Notes: generated by a model not told the origin, from the sequence alone. Positions 25,277-37,479 are shown, counted from the stretch's first letter. The stretch is 64,000 bases of DNA from Pseudomonas tensinigenes (GCF_014268445.2 NZ_CP077089.1:4333501-4397500), one strand, 5' to 3'. Translations and numbers: made by a program.

Positions 25277-27991
25277 ATGGCCACTATCCACGTAGACGGC
25301 AAAGCGCTCGAAGTCGACGGGGCAGACAACCTGTTACAGGCATGTCTGTCGCTGGGCCTCGACATTCCATATTTCTGCTGGCACCCCGCGCTTGGTAGCG
25401 TCGGGGCTTGCCGCCAGTGCGCGGTCAAGCAGTACACCGACGAGAACGACACCCGTGGTCGCATCGTCATGTCCTGCATGACCCCTGCCACCGACAACAC
25501 CTGGATCTCCATCGAAGATGAAGAATCCAAGGCGTTCCGCGCCAGTGTTGTCGAATGGCTGATGACCAACCACCCGCACGACTGCCCTGTGTGCGAAGAA
25601 GGCGGTCATTGCCACCTGCAAGACATGACCGTGATGACCGGCCACAACGAGCGCCGTTATCGCTTCACCAAACGCACCCACCAGAACCAGCAACTGGGCC
25701 CGTTCATTTCCCACGAAATGAACCGCTGCATCGCTTGCTACCGCTGCGTGCGTTTCTACAAGGATTACGCTGGCGGCACCGACCTCGGTGTGTTCGGCGC
25801 CCACGACAACGTGTACTTCGGTCGCGTTGAAGACGGCACCCTCGAAAGCGAGTTCTCCGGCAACCTCACCGAGGTCTGCCCGACCGGTGTGTTCACCGAC
25901 AAGACTCACTCCGAGCGCTACAACCGTAAGTGGGACATGCAGTTCGCGCCGAGCATCTGCCATGGCTGCTCGAGCGGTTGCAACATCTCCCCGGGCGAGC
26001 GTTACGGTGAACTGCGTCGCATCGAAAACCGTTTCAACGGTTCGGTGAACCAGTACTTCCTGTGCGACCGTGGCCGTTTCGGTTATGGCTACGTCAACCG
26101 CACCGACCGTCCACGTCAGCCGCTGCTGGCCGACGGCACCAAGCTCGGTCTGGATGCCGCACTGGATAAAGCCGCTGACCTGCTGCGCGGTCGCAACATC
26201 GTCGGTGTCGGTTCGCCGCGCGCCAGCCTTGAAAGCAACTACGCGTTGCGCGAACTGGTCGGCGCCGAGCACTTCTACTCGGGTATCGAAGCCTCCGAAC
26301 TGGAGCGCATCCGTCTGGTCCTGCAAGTGCTGAAAGACAGCCCGCTGCCAGTGCCGAACATGCGCGACATCGAAGACCACGACGCCATTTTCGTGCTCGG
26401 TGAAGACCTGACCCAGACCGCCGCCCGTGTAGCGCTGTCGCTGCGTCAATCGGTCAAGGGCAAAGCCGAAGACATGGCCGAAGCCATGCGCGTTCAGCCT
26501 TGGCTCGACGCCGCCGTGAAGAACATCGGTCAGCACGCGCTGAACCCGCTGTTCATCGCCAGCCTGGCGGAAACCAAGCTCGACGACATCGCTGAAGAAT
26601 GCGTACACGCCGCTCCAGACGATCTGGCGCGCATCGGTTTCGCCGTTGCTCACGCTCTGGACGCCAGTTCCCCGGCCGTTGAGGGTCTGGACGCCGAAGC
26701 ACTGGAACTGGCCAAGCGCATTGCCGACGCCCTGCTCGCGGCCAAACGTCCGCTGATCATCGCCGGTACTTCGTTGGGTTCCAAAGCCCTGATCGAAGCC
26801 GCCGCGAACATCGCCAAGGCGCTGAAGCTGCGCGAGAAAAACGGTTCGATCAGCCTGATCGTGCCGGAAGCCAACAGCCTTGGCCTGGCCATGCTCGGTG
26901 GCGAATCGGTCGACGCTGCGCTGCAAGCCGTCATCGACGGTAAGGCTGACGCGATCGTTGTGCTGGAAAACGATCTGTACACCCGCACCGCCAAAGACAA
27001 GGTCGATGCCGCGCTGAACGCTGCGCAAGTAGTGATCGTTGCTGACCATCAGAAGACGGCTACCAGCGACCGCGCGCATCTGGTTCTGCCAGCCGCAAGC
27101 TTCGCTGAAGGCGACGGTACCCTGGTCAGCCAGGAAGGCCGCGCCCAGCGCTTCTTCCAGGTTTTCGACCCGCAATACATGGACGCGAGCATTCTGGTTC
27201 ACGAAGGCTGGCGCTGGCTGCACGCCCTGCGCGCGACCCTGCTGAACCAGCCGATCGACTGGACGCAACTCGACCACGTCACCGCTGCCGTTGCTTCGAG
27301 CACCGAGCAACTGGCGCGTATCGTCGACGCTGCACCGTCCGCCGCGTTCCGCATCAAGGGTCTGAAACTGGCGCGTGAGCCGCTGCGTTATTCCGGTCGC
27401 ACCGCAATGCGCGCCGACATCAGCGTTCACGAACCACGCACCCCGCAAGACAAAGACACCGCGTTCGCCTTCTCCATGGAAGGTTACTCGGGCTCTGCCG
27501 AACCGCGTCAGCAAGTACCATTTGCATGGTCGCCGGGCTGGAACTCGCCACAAGCGTGGAACAAGTTCCAGGACGAAGTCGGTGGTCACATCCGTGCCGG
27601 CGACCCGGGCACCCGCCTGATCGAAAGCACCGGTGATTCGCTGAACTGGTTCGCTGCTGCACCGCGCGCATTCAATCCGGCGCCGGGCACTTGGCAAGCC
27701 GTGCCGTTCTTCCACCTGTTCGGCAGCGAAGAGAACTCTTCGAAAGCCGCGCCGGTTCAAGAGCGAATTCCGGCTCCATACGTGGCACTGGCCAAGTCCG
27801 AAGCGGATCGTCTCGGCGTCAACGACGGTGCCCTGCTGAGCCTGAACGTGGCCGGTCAGACCCTGCGTCTGCCGCTGCGTATCAATGAAGAACTGGGCGC
27901 CGGTCTGGTGGCATTGCCTGCGGGCATCGCCGGCATTCCACCGGCATTCGCCGGCGTATCCGTCGACGGTCTGCAGGAGGCAGCGCAATGA
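25277..27991 (+). CDS. nuoG: NADH-quinone oxidoreductase subunit G
   Basis: Largest peripheral subunit, 904 residues, carrying a chain of iron-sulfur clusters. An N-terminal 2Fe-2S ferredoxin domain has [18 protein letters not shown]. The His-Cys3 cluster is in [17 protein letters not shown], a 4Fe-4S site in [19 protein letters not shown], and the off-path N7-type cluster in [13 protein letters not shown]. The C-terminal half is the inactive molybdopterin-oxidoreductase-like domain. It overlaps nuoH by 4 bases. Confidence 0.97.
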   Translation: MATIHVDGKALEVDGADNLLQACLSLGLDIPYFCWHPALGSVGACRQCAVKQYTDENDTRGRIVMSCMTPATDNTWISIEDEESKAFRASVVEWLMTNHPHDCPVCEEGGHCHLQDMTVMTGHNERRYRFTKRTHQNQQLGPFISHEMNRCIACYRCVRFYKDYAGGTDLGVFGAHDNVYFGRVEDGTLESEFSGNLTEVCPTGVFTDKTHSERYNRKWDMQFAPSICHGCSSGCNISPGERYGELRRIENRFNGSVNQYFLCDRGRFGYGYVNRTDRPRQPLLADGTKLGLDAALDKAADLLRGRNIVGVGSPRASLESNYALRELVGAEHFYSGIEASELERIRLVLQVLKDSPLPVPNMRDIEDHDAIFVLGEDLTQTAARVALSLRQSVKGKAEDMAEAMRVQPWLDAAVKNIGQHALNPLFIASLAETKLDDIAEECVHAAPDDLARIGFAVAHALDASSPAVEGLDAEALELAKRIADALLAAKRPLIIAGTSLGSKALIEAAANIAKALKLREKNGSISLIVPEANSLGLAMLGGESVDAALQAVIDGKADAIVVLENDLYTRTAKDKVDAALNAAQVVIVADHQKTATSDRAHLVLPAASFAEGDGTLVSQEGRAQRFFQVFDPQYMDASILVHEGWRWLHALRATLLNQPIDWTQLDHVTAAVASSTEQLARIVDAAPSAAFRIKGLKLAREPLRYSGRTAMRADISVHEPRTPQDKDTAFAFSMEGYSGSAEPRQQVPFAWSPGWNSPQAWNKFQDEVGGHIRAGDPGTRLIESTGDSLNWFAAAPRAFNPAPGTWQAVPFFHLFGSEENSSKAAPVQERIPAPYVALAKSEADRLGVNDGALLSLNVAGQTLRLPLRINEELGAGLVALPAGIAGIPPAFAGVSVDGLQEAAQ

Positions 27992-28995
27992 CCTGGTTCA
28001 CCCCTGAAGTGATCGATGTGATCCTCTCGGTCGTCAAAGCCATAGTGATTCTGCTGGCCGTAGTGGTCGCGGGCGCGTTGCTCAGCTTTGTCGAACGTCG
28101 CCTGCTGGGCTGGTGGCAGGACCGTTACGGTCCGAACCGCGTTGGCCCGTTCGGTATGTTCCAGATCGCCGCCGACATGCTGAAGATGTTCTTCAAGGAA
28201 GACTGGACCCCGCCGTTTGCCGACAAAGTGATCTTCACTTTGGCACCGGTGGTGGCGATGTCGGCCCTGTTGATCGCCTTCGCGATTATCCCGATCACCC
28301 CGACCTGGGGCGTCGCGGATCTGAACATCGGCTTGCTGTTCTTCTTCGCCATGGCCGGTCTGTCGGTCTACGCGGTGTTGTTCGCCGGCTGGTCGAGTAA
28401 CAACAAGTTCGCCCTGCTCGGCAGCTTGCGTGCGTCGGCGCAGACCGTGTCCTACGAAGTGTTCATGGGCCTGGCCCTGATGGGCATCGTGGTCCAGGTC
28501 GGCTCGTTCAACATGCGCGACATCGTCGAGTACCAGGCGCAGAACCTGTGGTTCATCATTCCGCAGTTCTTCGGCTTCTGTACCTTCTTCATCGCTGGCG
28601 TCGCCGTGACTCACCGTCACCCGTTCGACCAGCCGGAAGCAGAACAGGAACTGGCCGACGGTTACCACATTGAATACGCCGGTATGAAATGGGGCATGTT
28701 CTTCGTCGGTGAATACATCGGCATCATCCTGATCTCGGCGCTGCTGGTCACCCTGTTCTTCGGTGGCTGGCACGGTCCGTTCGGCATCTTGCCGCAACTG
28801 GCGTTCGTCTGGTTCGCACTGAAGACCGCGTTCTTCATCATGCTGTTCATCCTGCTGCGCGCTTCCATTCCGCGTCCGCGTTATGACCAAGTGATGGATT
28901 TCAGCTGGAAATTCTGCCTGCCACTGACCCTGATCAATTTGCTGGTGACCGCTGCGGTCGTGTTGTGGAACACGCCTGCAGTCGCGGTTCAGTGA
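27988..28995 (+). CDS. nuoH: NADH-quinone oxidoreductase subunit H
   Basis: Membrane subunit at the junction of the two arms that completes the quinone chamber. It has 335 residues and about eight membrane helices. The conserved acidic segment [20 protein letters not shown] follows helix 1, and [20 protein letters not shown] is the signature loop. The ATGA overlap with nuoG implies coupled translation. Confidence 0.97.
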   Translation: MTWFTPEVIDVILSVVKAIVILLAVVVAGALLSFVERRLLGWWQDRYGPNRVGPFGMFQIAADMLKMFFKEDWTPPFADKVIFTLAPVVAMSALLIAFAIIPITPTWGVADLNIGLLFFFAMAGLSVYAVLFAGWSSNNKFALLGSLRASAQTVSYEVFMGLALMGIVVQVGSFNMRDIVEYQAQNLWFIIPQFFGFCTFFIAGVAVTHRHPFDQPEAEQELADGYHIEYAGMKWGMFFVGEYIGIILISALLVTLFFGGWHGPFGILPQLAFVWFALKTAFFIMLFILLRASIPRPRYDQVMDFSWKFCLPLTLINLLVTAAVVLWNTPAVAVQ

Positions 28996-29006
28996 GGATT
29001 TGACCC

Positions 29007-29555
29007 ATGTTCAAATATATTGGCGACATCGTTAAGGGTACTGGTACCCAGTTGCGCAGCCTGGTCATGGTCTTCGGCCATGGCTTTCGCAAGCGCGACA
29101 CCCTGCAATACCCGGAAGAAGCGGTCTACCTGCCACCACGCTACCGTGGTCGCATCGTCCTGACCCGTGACCCCGATGGCGAAGAGCGTTGCGTTGCCTG
29201 CAACCTGTGCGCCGTGGCTTGCCCGGTGGGTTGCATCTCGCTGCAGAAAGCTGAAACCGAAGACGGTCGCTGGTACCCGGACTTCTTCCGTATCAACTTC
29301 TCGCGCTGCATTTTCTGCGGTCTCTGCGAGGAAGCCTGTCCGACCACCGCAATCCAGTTGACTCCGGATTTCGAGATGGCCGAGTTCAAACGTCAGGACC
29401 TGGTGTACGAGAAAGAAGATCTGTTGATCTCCGGCCCCGGCAAAAACCCTGATTACAACTTCTATCGTGTTGCAGGTATGGCAATCGCTGGCAAGCCGAA
29501 AGGCTCCGCGCAGAACGAAGCCGAACCGATCAACGTGAAGAGCTTGCTGCCTTAA
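29007..29555 (+). CDS. nuoI: NADH-quinone oxidoreductase subunit I
   Basis: Ferredoxin-like subunit with two 4Fe-4S clusters (N6a, N6b) passing electrons from NuoG to NuoB. It has 182 residues. The two cluster motifs are [15 protein letters not shown] and [16 protein letters not shown]. An N-terminal amphipathic segment contacts the membrane. It lies 11 bases after nuoH. Confidence 0.97.
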   Translation: MFKYIGDIVKGTGTQLRSLVMVFGHGFRKRDTLQYPEEAVYLPPRYRGRIVLTRDPDGEERCVACNLCAVACPVGCISLQKAETEDGRWYPDFFRINFSRCIFCGLCEEACPTTAIQLTPDFEMAEFKRQDLVYEKEDLLISGPGKNPDYNFYRVAGMAIAGKPKGSAQNEAEPINVKSLLP

Positions 29556-29564
29556 GGAAGAACG

Positions 29565-30065
29565 ATGGAATTCGCTTTCTATTTCGCATCGGGTATCGCT
29601 GTTGTGTCCACGCTTCGCGTAGTCACCAACACCAACCCTGTGCATGCCCTGCTCTACCTGATCATCTCGTTGATCGCCGTGGCCATGACCTTCTTCGCAC
29701 TCGGCGCACCGTTCGCCGGCGTGCTGGAAGTGATCGCTTACGCTGGCGCCATCATGGTGCTGTTCGTGTTCGTGGTGATGATGCTCAACCTCGGCCCGGC
29801 CTCGGTTCAGCAAGAACGCGTCTGGCTCAAGCCCGGCATCTGGGCGGGGCCGGTGATTCTCGCCGCGCTGCTGCTGGCCGAACTGCTGTATGTGCTGTTC
29901 GCTCACCAGAGCGGCCAGGCCATCGGCCACACCACCGTAGACGCGAAAGCCGTGGGCATCAGCCTGTTCGGTCCGTACCTGCTGGTGGTCGAACTCGCCT
30001 CGATGCTGCTGCTCGCTGCAGCCGTCACGGCGTTCCATTTGGGCCGTAACGAGGCGAAGGAGTAA
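29565..30065 (+). CDS. nuoJ: NADH-quinone oxidoreductase subunit J
   Basis: Membrane subunit with five predicted helices, 166 residues. The helix with the pi-bulge that rearranges during turnover corresponds to [27 protein letters not shown]-like AAGGAAG lies just upstream of the ATG. It is tightly packed between nuoI and nuoK. Confidence 0.96.
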   Translation: MEFAFYFASGIAVVSTLRVVTNTNPVHALLYLIISLIAVAMTFFALGAPFAGVLEVIAYAGAIMVLFVFVVMMLNLGPASVQQERVWLKPGIWAGPVILAALLLAELLYVLFAHQSGQAIGHTTVDAKAVGISLFGPYLLVVELASMLLLAAAVTAFHLGRNEAKE

Positions 30066-30068
30066 GAC

Positions 30069-30377
30069 ATGCCTGCTATCCCTCTCGAACATGGATTGGC
30101 CGTTGCCGGCATCCTGTTCTGCCTTGGTCTGGTCGGCCTGATGGTCCGCCGCAACATTTTGTTCGTGTTGATGAGTCTGGAAGTGATGATGAACGCCTCT
30201 GCACTGGCGTTCATTGTTGCAGGCGCCCGTTGGGGCCAGCCGGATGGACAGATCATGTTCATCCTGGTGATCAGCCTTGCAGCCGCAGAGGCCAGTATTG
30301 GTCTGGCGATCCTGCTGCAACTGTATCGCCGCTTCCACACGCTCGATATCGACGCTGCCAGTGAGATGCGCGGATGA
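30069..30377 (+). CDS. nuoK: NADH-quinone oxidoreductase subunit K
   Basis: Small membrane subunit of the E-channel, 102 residues and three helices. The conserved glutamates lie in [15 protein letters not shown] and [14 protein letters not shown]. It begins 3 bases after nuoJ and overlaps nuoL by 4 bases. Confidence 0.96.
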   Translation: MPAIPLEHGLAVAGILFCLGLVGLMVRRNILFVLMSLEVMMNASALAFIVAGARWGQPDGQIMFILVISLAAAEASIGLAILLQLYRRFHTLDIDAASEMRG

Positions 30378-32227
30378 ATCTTATCTTTCTGACTTTCGTA
30401 TTCCCTCTGATCGGTTTCCTGCTCCTGTCGTTCTCCCGTGGACGCTGGTCGGAAAACCTCTCGGCGCTGATCGGCGTGGGTTCCATTGGCTTGTCGGCGA
30501 TCGTCGCCGCCTACGTCATCTGGCAATTCAACGTCGCGCCACCCGAAGGCGGTCACTACACGCTGGTACTGTGGAAGTGGATGGCGGTCGAAGGGTTCAA
30601 GCCTGACTTCGCCCTCTACGTCGATGGCCTGTCGATCACCATGCTCGGCGTGGTCGTTGGCGTCGGTTTCCTGATCCACCTGTTCGCGTCCTGGTACATG
30701 CGCGGCGAAGCGGGCTACTCGCGCTTCTTCTCGTACACCAACCTGTTTATCGCCAGCATGCTGTTCCTGGTGCTCGGCGATAACCTGTTGTTCCTGTACT
30801 TCGGCTGGGAAGGCGTGGGCCTGTGCTCGTACCTGTTGATCGGTTTCTACTACAGCAACCGCAACAACGGTAACGCCGCACTCAAGGCCTTCATCGTGAC
30901 CCGGATCGGCGACGTGTTCATGGCCATCGGCCTGTTCATCCTGTTCCAGCAAGTCGGCACGCTGAACATCCAGGAACTGCTGGTGCTAGCACCGCAGAAA
31001 TTCCAGGTCGGCGACTTCTGGATCACCCTGGCGACCCTGATGCTGTTGGGTGGCGCAGTCGGTAAATCTGCACAACTGCCGCTGCAAACCTGGCTGGCGG
31101 ACGCGATGGCCGGCCCGACCCCGGTTTCGGCACTGATCCACGCCGCAACCATGGTGACCGCTGGTGTTTACCTGATCGCCCGTACCCACGGTCTGTTCAC
31201 CCTGGCGCCGGAAATCCTCCACCTGGTCGGCATCGTCGGTGGTGTGACCCTGGTTCTCGCAGGCTTCGCCGCACTGGTTCAAACCGACATCAAACGTATC
31301 CTCGCCTACTCGACCATGAGCCAGATCGGCTACATGTTCCTGGCGCTGGGCGTTGGTGCCTGGGACGGCGCGATTTTCCACCTGATGACCCACGCCTTCT
31401 TCAAGGCCCTGTTGTTCCTTGCTTCCGGTGCGGTGATCGTTGCCTGCCACCACGAGCAGAACATCTTCAAGATGGGCGGTCTGTGGAAAAAACTGCCACT
31501 GGCCTACGCCAGCTTCATCGTCGGTGGTGCTGCGCTGGCCGCTCTGCCACTGGTTACCGCAGGCTTCTACTCCAAGGACGAAATCCTTTGGGAAGCGTTC
31601 GCCAGCGGCAACCACGGTCTGCTCTACGCAGGTCTGGTCGGCGCGTTCATGACGTCGCTGTACACCTTCCGCCTGATCTTCATCACGTTCCACGGTGAAG
31701 CCAAGACTGAAGCCCACGCCGGTCACGGCATCTCGCACTGGTTGCCACTGTCGGTGCTGATCGTATTGTCCACCGCCATCGGCGCGATGATCGTTCCGCC
31801 ACTGCACGGCGTACTGCCAGAAAGCGTTGGCCATGCCGGTGGCGAAGCCAAGCACAGTCTGGAAATCGCTTCGGGCGCCATTGCCCTGGCCGGTATCCTG
31901 CTGGCAGCGCTGCTGTTCCTCGGCAAGCGTCGCTTCGTCACGGCGATCGCCAACAGCGGCATCGGCCGTTTCCTTTCGGCCTGGTGGTTCGCTGCCTGGG
32001 GCTTCGACTGGATCTACGACAAACTGTTCGTCAAGCCTTACCTGGCGATCAGCCACGTACTGCGCAAAGACCCGCTCGACCAGACCATCGGTCTGATCCC
32101 GCGTATGGCCAAGGGTGGTCACACTGCCCTGAGCCGCACCGAGACCGGTCAACTGCGTTGGTACGCTGCTTCGATGGCTGCTGGTGCCGTGCTGGTGATT
32201 GGCGCCATCGTGCTGGTAGCGGTCTGA
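30374..32227 (+). CDS. nuoL: NADH-quinone oxidoreductase subunit L
   Basis: Distal antiporter-like proton channel, 617 residues. The channel glutamate and lysine helices are visible as [20 protein letters not shown] and [20 protein letters not shown], followed by the [20 protein letters not shown] segment. The C-terminal lateral helix and last membrane anchor end the protein. It overlaps nuoK by 4 bases and is 39 bases from nuoM. Confidence 0.97.
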   Translation: MNLIFLTFVFPLIGFLLLSFSRGRWSENLSALIGVGSIGLSAIVAAYVIWQFNVAPPEGGHYTLVLWKWMAVEGFKPDFALYVDGLSITMLGVVVGVGFLIHLFASWYMRGEAGYSRFFSYTNLFIASMLFLVLGDNLLFLYFGWEGVGLCSYLLIGFYYSNRNNGNAALKAFIVTRIGDVFMAIGLFILFQQVGTLNIQELLVLAPQKFQVGDFWITLATLMLLGGAVGKSAQLPLQTWLADAMAGPTPVSALIHAATMVTAGVYLIARTHGLFTLAPEILHLVGIVGGVTLVLAGFAALVQTDIKRILAYSTMSQIGYMFLALGVGAWDGAIFHLMTHAFFKALLFLASGAVIVACHHEQNIFKMGGLWKKLPLAYASFIVGGAALAALPLVTAGFYSKDEILWEAFASGNHGLLYAGLVGAFMTSLYTFRLIFITFHGEAKTEAHAGHGISHWLPLSVLIVLSTAIGAMIVPPLHGVLPESVGHAGGEAKHSLEIASGAIALAGILLAALLFLGKRRFVTAIANSGIGRFLSAWWFAAWGFDWIYDKLFVKPYLAISHVLRKDPLDQTIGLIPRMAKGGHTALSRTETGQLRWYAASMAAGAVLVIGAIVLVAV

Positions 32228-32266
32228 TATGAACCTTGCGAATTTGCGAAAGGAAACGAGCCCGTC

Positions 32267-33799
32267 ATGATTCTGCCTTGGCTAATCCTGATCCCCTTCA
32301 TCGGCGGCCTGCTGTGCTGGATGGGTGAGCGCTTCGGCGCTACCCTCCCGCGCTGGATTGCGCTGTTGACCATGACCCTGGAACTCGCCCTCGGCCTCTG
32401 GCTGTGGGCCCACGGTGACTATTCATTTGCACCGGCGCCTGGCGCCGATCCGACCTGGGCGCTTGAGTTCAAGCATGTCTGGATCCAGCGCTTCGGCATC
32501 AACGTGCACCTGGCCCTCGACGGCCTGTCGCTGTTGATGATCCTGCTGACCGGTCTGCTGGGTATCTTGTCGGTACTGTGCTCGTGGAAAGAGATTCAAC
32601 GTCACGTTGGCTTCTTCCACCTGAACCTGATGTGGATCCTGGGCGGCGTAGTCGGCGTGTTCCTCGCCCTCGACCTGTTCATGTTCTTCTTCTTCTGGGA
32701 AATGATGCTGGTGCCGATGTACTTCCTCATCGCGCTCTGGGGTCACAGTTCTTCGGATGGCAAGAAAACCCGGATCTACGCAGCGACCAAGTTCTTCATC
32801 TTCACTCAGGCTTCCGGCCTGATCATGCTGGTGGCGATCCTCGGTCTGGTGCTGGTCAACTTCAACAACACTGGCGTGATTACTTTCAACTACGCCGACC
32901 TGTTGAAAACCAAGATGTCGATGACCACCGAGTACATTCTGATGCTCGGCTTCTTCATCGCCTTCGCGGTCAAGCTGCCAGTGGTTCCGTTCCACTCGTG
33001 GTTGCCTGATGCCCACGCCCAGGCGCCGACTGCCGGTTCCGTCGACCTCGCCGGTATCTTGCTGAAAACCGCTGCCTACGGCCTGCTGCGTTTCGCCCTG
33101 CCGCTGTTCCCGAATGCTTCGGCCGAGTTCGCGCCGATCGCCATGACCCTCGGTCTGATCGGGATCTTCTACGGTGCGTTCCTCGCTTTCGCACAAACCG
33201 ATATCAAGCGTCTGATCGCCTTCTCGTCCGTTTCCCACATGGGTTTCGTGTTGATTGGCATCTACTCCGGCAGCCAACTGGCCCTGCAAGGTGCAGTGAT
33301 CCAGATGCTCGCGCACGGTGTGTCGGCGGCGGCACTGTTTATCCTCAGCGGTCAGTTGTACGAGCGTCTGCACACTCGTGACATGCGTGAGATGGGCGGT
33401 GTGTGGTCGCGTATCGCTTACCTGCCGGCGATCAGCCTGTTCTTTGCAGCCGCTTCGTTGGGTCTGCCGGGTACCGGTAACTTTGTCGGTGAGTTCCTGA
33501 TCCTGATCGGCTCCTTCGCAAGCTGGCCGTGGATCACTGCGATTGCCACTTCCGGTCTGGTGTTCGGTTCGGTCTACTCGCTGATCATGATCCACCGTGC
33601 TTACTTCGGTCCGGCGAAATCGGATTCGATTCTGCACGGTATGGACGCTCGCGAACTGATCATGGTGCTAGGCCTTGCGGTGTTGCTGATCTACATCGGC
33701 GTCTACCCGCAACCGTTCCTCGACACGTCTGCCGCCACGATGCATGGCGTGCAGCAGTGGCTCGGCACCGCCTTCACTCAACTCGCTTCGGCCCGGTAA
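32267..33799 (+). CDS. nuoM: NADH-quinone oxidoreductase subunit M
   Basis: Middle antiporter-like channel, 510 residues. Key segments are [19 protein letters not shown] (channel Glu), the central Lys region [20 protein letters not shown], and [18 protein letters not shown]. These motifs define the Mrp-like fold shared with NuoL and NuoN. The start is 7 bases before nuoN-side sequence begins to be conserved at the other end; nuoN starts 7 bases after its stop. Confidence 0.97.
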   Translation: MILPWLILIPFIGGLLCWMGERFGATLPRWIALLTMTLELALGLWLWAHGDYSFAPAPGADPTWALEFKHVWIQRFGINVHLALDGLSLLMILLTGLLGILSVLCSWKEIQRHVGFFHLNLMWILGGVVGVFLALDLFMFFFFWEMMLVPMYFLIALWGHSSSDGKKTRIYAATKFFIFTQASGLIMLVAILGLVLVNFNNTGVITFNYADLLKTKMSMTTEYILMLGFFIAFAVKLPVVPFHSWLPDAHAQAPTAGSVDLAGILLKTAAYGLLRFALPLFPNASAEFAPIAMTLGLIGIFYGAFLAFAQTDIKRLIAFSSVSHMGFVLIGIYSGSQLALQGAVIQMLAHGVSAAALFILSGQLYERLHTRDMREMGGVWSRIAYLPAISLFFAAASLGLPGTGNFVGEFLILIGSFASWPWITAIATSGLVFGSVYSLIMIHRAYFGPAKSDSILHGMDARELIMVLGLAVLLIYIGVYPQPFLDTSAATMHGVQQWLGTAFTQLASAR

Positions 33800-33806
33800 G
33801 AGCGCT

Positions 33807-35270
33807 ATGGAATTCACGATTCAACACTTTATTGCGCTTGCGCCACTGTTGATCACCAGCCTCACCATTATCGTGGTGATGCTGGCAATCGCCTGGCGCC
33901 GCAACCACTCGCAGACCTTCCTGATCTCGGTCGCCGGTCTGAACCTGGCCTTGCTGTCGATCCTGCCAGCCCTGAAAGTCGCGCCTCTGGCCGTGACCCC
34001 ACTGCTGCAAATCGACACTTTCGCTTGCCTGTACATGGCGCTGATCCTGGTCGCCACCCTCGCCTGCGTCACCCTCGCCCACGCCTATCTGGGCGATGGT
34101 GGTTCGGGTTACCCGGGCAACCGTGAAGAACTCTACCTGCTGATCCTGATGGCCGCCGCTGGTGGTCTGGTTCTGGTCAGCGCGCAGCACCTGGCCGGTT
34201 TGTTCATCGGTCTGGAACTGCTGTCGGTGCCGGTCTACGGTCTGGTGGCTTACGCCTTCTTCAACAAGCGCTCGCTGGAAGCCGGCATCAAATACATGGT
34301 GCTGTCGGCCGCCGGTTCCGCGTTCCTGCTGTTCGGTATGGCGCTGCTGTACGCAGACGCCGGTTCGCTGAGCTTCGTCGGTATCGGTCAGGCACTGGCC
34401 GCGACCGGTCTGCCTAGCCCGCTGGCGCAACTGGGCCTGGGCATGATGCTGATCGGTCTGGCGTTCAAGCTGTCGCTGGTACCGTTTCACCTGTGGACGC
34501 CTGACGTCTACGAAGGTGCTCCGGCACCGGTGGCCGCGTTCCTTGCGACCGCTTCGAAAGTGGCCGTGTTTGCGGTGATGGTGCGTCTGTTCCAGATCTC
34601 CCCTGCTGCCAGCAGCGGCGTACTGAGCGACGTGCTGACCGTCATCGCCATCGCCTCGATCCTGTTCGGTAACCTGCTGGCCCTGACCCAGAGCAACCTC
34701 AAGCGTCTGCTCGGTTACTCGTCCATCGCGCACTTCGGCTACCTGCTGATCGCGCTGGTGGCGAGCAAGGGTCTGGCGGTGGAAGCCATCGGCGTGTACC
34801 TGGTCACCTACGTGATCACCAGCCTCGGCGCCTTCGGCGTAATCACTCTGATGTCCTCGCCGTACAACGGCCGTGACGCCGACGCGCTGTACGAGTACCG
34901 CGGCCTGTTCTGGCGCCGTCCGTACCTGACCGCCGTACTGACCGTGATGATGCTGTCCCTGGCCGGTATCCCGCTGACCGCGGGCTTCATCGGCAAGTTC
35001 TACATCATCGCTACCGGTGTCGAATCGCACCAATGGTGGCTGGTCGGCTCGCTGGTGCTGGGCAGCGCCATCGGCGTCTTCTACTACCTGCGCGTGATGG
35101 TCACCCTGTACCTGATCGAACCAAACCTGCGTCGCCACGACGCCCAGCTGCACTGGGAACAGAAGGCAGGCGGCGTAATGCTGCTGGCCATCGCCCTGGT
35201 CGCATTCTTCCTGGGTGTGTACCCGCAGCCATTGCTGACACTGGTTCAGCAGGCGGGTCTGGCGGGCTGA
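33807..35270 (+). CDS. nuoN: NADH-quinone oxidoreductase subunit N
   Basis: Proximal antiporter-like channel, 487 residues. Channel residues are in [20 protein letters not shown] and [20 protein letters not shown], and [20 protein letters not shown] is the antiporter signature. The ATG at 33807 ([15 protein letters not shown]) gives the family length; the in-frame extension to 33744 would overlap nuoM. It is the last gene of the operon. Confidence 0.97.
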   Translation: MEFTIQHFIALAPLLITSLTIIVVMLAIAWRRNHSQTFLISVAGLNLALLSILPALKVAPLAVTPLLQIDTFACLYMALILVATLACVTLAHAYLGDGGSGYPGNREELYLLILMAAAGGLVLVSAQHLAGLFIGLELLSVPVYGLVAYAFFNKRSLEAGIKYMVLSAAGSAFLLFGMALLYADAGSLSFVGIGQALAATGLPSPLAQLGLGMMLIGLAFKLSLVPFHLWTPDVYEGAPAPVAAFLATASKVAVFAVMVRLFQISPAASSGVLSDVLTVIAIASILFGNLLALTQSNLKRLLGYSSIAHFGYLLIALVASKGLAVEAIGVYLVTYVITSLGAFGVITLMSSPYNGRDADALYEYRGLFWRRPYLTAVLTVMMLSLAGIPLTAGFIGKFYIIATGVESHQWWLVGSLVLGSAIGVFYYLRVMVTLYLIEPNLRRHDAQLHWEQKAGGVMLLAIALVAFFLGVYPQPLLTLVQQAGLAG

Positions 35271-35292
35271 TTGCTTGGCTGGCTAGAAATGA

Positions 35293-35317
35293 AAACGGCA
35301 CCTTCGGGTGCCGTTTT
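35293..35317 (+). terminator. Terminator of the nuo operon
   Basis: AACGGCACC-TTCG-GGTGCCGTT followed by TTTGTTTTT, 22 bases after the nuoN stop. Confidence 0.94.
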
Positions 35318-35428
35318 TGTTTTTGCGGGATTTAACGTCTCGAGCGCTTGCGCTGGCCTCATCGCAGGCGCGCCCGCCTCCCCAGGTTTGTGCGTCGCTC
35401 ACAAACTCCGGGCACACCCAAAAACCAT

Positions 35429-35519
35429 TGTGGGAGCGAGCCTGCTCGCGAAGGCGTAGGCACTTTCAACATCTTGATTGGCTGACACTCCGCTTTCGCG
35501 AGCAGGCTCGCTCCCACAG
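35429..35519. repeat. REPIN (GAGCCTGCTCGC class)
   Basis: TGTGGGAGCGAGCCTGCTCG and its inverse separated by about 45 bp, 110 bp downstream of the nuo terminator. Confidence 0.9.
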
Positions 35520-35553
35520 TTTTGTGTGGCGTTCACTCAATTCATATAACCAC

Positions 35554-35569
35554 ATGACGAAATTGTAAT
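35554..35569 (-). promoter_or_regulatory. Candidate CzcR-type operator upstream of the porin gene
   Basis: On the minus strand ATTACAATTTCGTCAT matches ATTACAAATCCGTTAT (44882-44897) at 13 of 16 positions, including both half-sites. It resembles the 7-2-7 palindromes bound by CusR/CopR/CzcR regulators. It is 134 bp upstream of the porin start codon, on the opposite strand to the other two copies. Confidence 0.6.
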
Positions 35570-35703
35570 TCCCCCATCACCTCCGCGTTATCCGCAGCTT
35601 GCAACGATGTGACCCGGCGACCATGCCGGCGGGCCCTGCCCCGCCGAACAATAAAACCCACGCCGACACACGTTCCCGTTCTGCCGAACCCAAGGAGTGT
35701 TTG

Positions 35704-37029
35704 ATGGTTAACAATTCAAAAATGTCGATTTCCGCTTTAGCGGTGGTGATCGGCGCCGGGCCGTCCATGGTGTTTGCAGAAGACAAGCCTGAAGGCTTTG
35801 TCGAAGGCAGCAGCCTGACGGTGCTCAACCGCAACTTGTACTTCAATCGTGATCATCGCAACGGCCAGTCCAGCCCCACCGGCAACGGTTATTCCGAAGC
35901 CTGGTCGCACGCGGTGATCAGCAAGTTCGAATCCGGTTTCACCCAAGGCACCGTCGGGGTCGGTGTTGATGCGTTTGCGATGATCGGGCTAAAACTCGAC
36001 AGCGGTGACGGCCGCAACGGTGGGCGCAGTTCGTTTGATGTTTTGCCGGTCAATAGTGATGGCGAGGCGCGGGACGAATACACCAAGGTTGGCGGCGCCG
36101 CGAAAATTCGGGCGTTCGATACGGTGGTCAAGGTTGGCGATGTGTTCCCGGCCAATCCGGTGGTTGCGGCGGGTGACTCGCGCCTGCTGCCGGAAAGCTT
36201 TCGCGGGGTGACGGCGAGCAACACCAGCATTGAAGGTTTATCGGTTCAGGGCGGTCGACTGCACGCGATGAGCCAACCGGTGTCCAGCGACATGCGCGAG
36301 AACTTCGCCACGTTCTACGCCGGGCCGGTCAATTCGCCGTGGATCGCGTATGGCGGCGGCGATTATGTGCTGAACAAAAACCTCAGTTTCAGCCTGTACT
36401 CCAGCCGTCTGAAGGATGCGTGGAATCAGTACTACGCAGGCACCGCTTGGACCTATCCGCTGTCCGATGACCTGTCGCTGTTCGGTGGTCTGAACTATTA
36501 CAAGGCCGTCGATGAAGGCAAACAACTGCTCGGCGAGTTCGACAACAACATCTGGAGCGGCCGCGTTGGCGTCAAGCTTGGTGCCCACTCCGTCGCCCTC
36601 TCCCACCAGCGCAACAACGGTAATGACGACTTCGACTACCTGCGCCAGTCCGACTCGATCTTCCTCGACAACTCGATCCAGTACAGCGACTTCAACTCGC
36701 CGAAAGAACGTTCGTGGATGGTGCGCTATGACCTCGACATGAGCACCTATGGCGTACCGGGTCTGTCGTTCATGACCCGTTACGCACGCGGTACCGACGC
36801 CGACTATTCCAACGCCAACGCCGTGTACATGCGCCGCGATGCCGAGGGCAATCCGCTGACAGATCAGAAACGTTGGGAGCGCGATTTCGAAGTCAAATAC
36901 GTAGTGCAAAGCGGTTCGATGAAAGACTTGTCACTACGCTTGCGCCAGGCCACCACCCGCGCCACGGCGTTCGAGTCGGATCTGGATGAAGTTCGGGTGA
37001 TTGTCGAGTATCCGTTGGCGATTCTTTGA
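35704..37029 (+). CDS. OprD-family outer-membrane porin
   Basis: A 441-residue outer-membrane channel for small substrates such as amino acids or carboxylates; the particular substrate cannot be read. A signal peptide ends at VFAEDK. The family hallmarks are FVEGSSLTVLNRNLYFNRD near the mature N-terminus, the SEAWSHAVISKFESGFTQG segment, and LPESFRGVTASNTSIEGL. It ends with aromatic-rich beta strands. AGGAG at 35693-35697 sets the ATG at 35704. A candidate metal-regulator site lies upstream. In P. aeruginosa CzcR represses oprD, which gives this location meaning. Confidence 0.92.
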   Translation: MVNNSKMSISALAVVIGAGPSMVFAEDKPEGFVEGSSLTVLNRNLYFNRDHRNGQSSPTGNGYSEAWSHAVISKFESGFTQGTVGVGVDAFAMIGLKLDSGDGRNGGRSSFDVLPVNSDGEARDEYTKVGGAAKIRAFDTVVKVGDVFPANPVVAAGDSRLLPESFRGVTASNTSIEGLSVQGGRLHAMSQPVSSDMRENFATFYAGPVNSPWIAYGGGDYVLNKNLSFSLYSSRLKDAWNQYYAGTAWTYPLSDDLSLFGGLNYYKAVDEGKQLLGEFDNNIWSGRVGVKLGAHSVALSHQRNNGNDDFDYLRQSDSIFLDNSIQYSDFNSPKERSWMVRYDLDMSTYGVPGLSFMTRYARGTDADYSNANAVYMRRDAEGNPLTDQKRWERDFEVKYVVQSGSMKDLSLRLRQATTRATAFESDLDEVRVIVEYPLAIL

Positions 37030-37094
37030 TGGTGCGGTTGATGCAAATTCACCTTTAGAAGCTCCTTGCTCCTTTGGTAAGAGGTGAATCTTTT

Positions 37095-37117
37095 AGCGTC
37101 CTTCGGGGCGCTTTTTT
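37095..37117 (+). terminator. Terminator of the porin gene
   Basis: GCGTCC-TTCG-GGGCGC stem followed by TTTTTTT. Confidence 0.85.
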
Positions 37118-37162
37118 TGCTTTGCGTTTTGCCGTGGTTATGTTTTTCAGGTTTAGGCCCGG

Positions 37163-37427
37163 CCCTCACCCTAGCCCTCTCCCAGAGGTAGAGGGGACTG
37201 ACCGAGTTGGCTGTTGCAGATACATCGACCTGAAAAACCGGGGCGCACTCTGGTTTTGAATGGCTTGAAAGCCTGCTCCCTTTCCCCCTGGGTGAGAGGG
37301 GACTGACCGAGTTGGTTGTTGCAGATACATCGACCTGAAAAACCGAGGCGTACTCTGGTTTTGAATGGCTTGAAGATCTGCTCCCTTCCCCCTCGCCCCC
37401 TCGGGGGAGAGGGCTGGGGTGAGGGGG
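37163..37427. repeat. CCCTCACCC-type element, compound copy B
   Basis: Terminal inverted repeats CCCTCACCCTAGCCCTCTCC and GGGCTGGGGTGAGGG bound two direct copies of a roughly 105 bp unit starting at about 37194 and 37298. Each unit reads GGGACTGACCGAGTTGG, then CATCGACCTGAAAAACCG and TGGTTTTGAATGGCTTGAA. The duplicated core makes it longer than the other copies. Confidence 0.82.
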
Positions 37428-37479
37428 CAGGATTTTGAGGTCAACGCAAAAACAACGGTTAAAAACTGGCCATTGATAA

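Noticed and set aside
25334..27988. 884-codon open frame antisense to nuoG
   Set aside because: It mirrors nuoG codon structure in GC-rich DNA and has no recognisable domain. The sense frame is a clear NuoG.
37163..37427. Possible CRISPR-like direct repeats
   Set aside because: Only two long units of about 105 bp exist, adjacent to each other and bounded by inverted repeats. There is no short repeat-spacer pattern and no cas gene.
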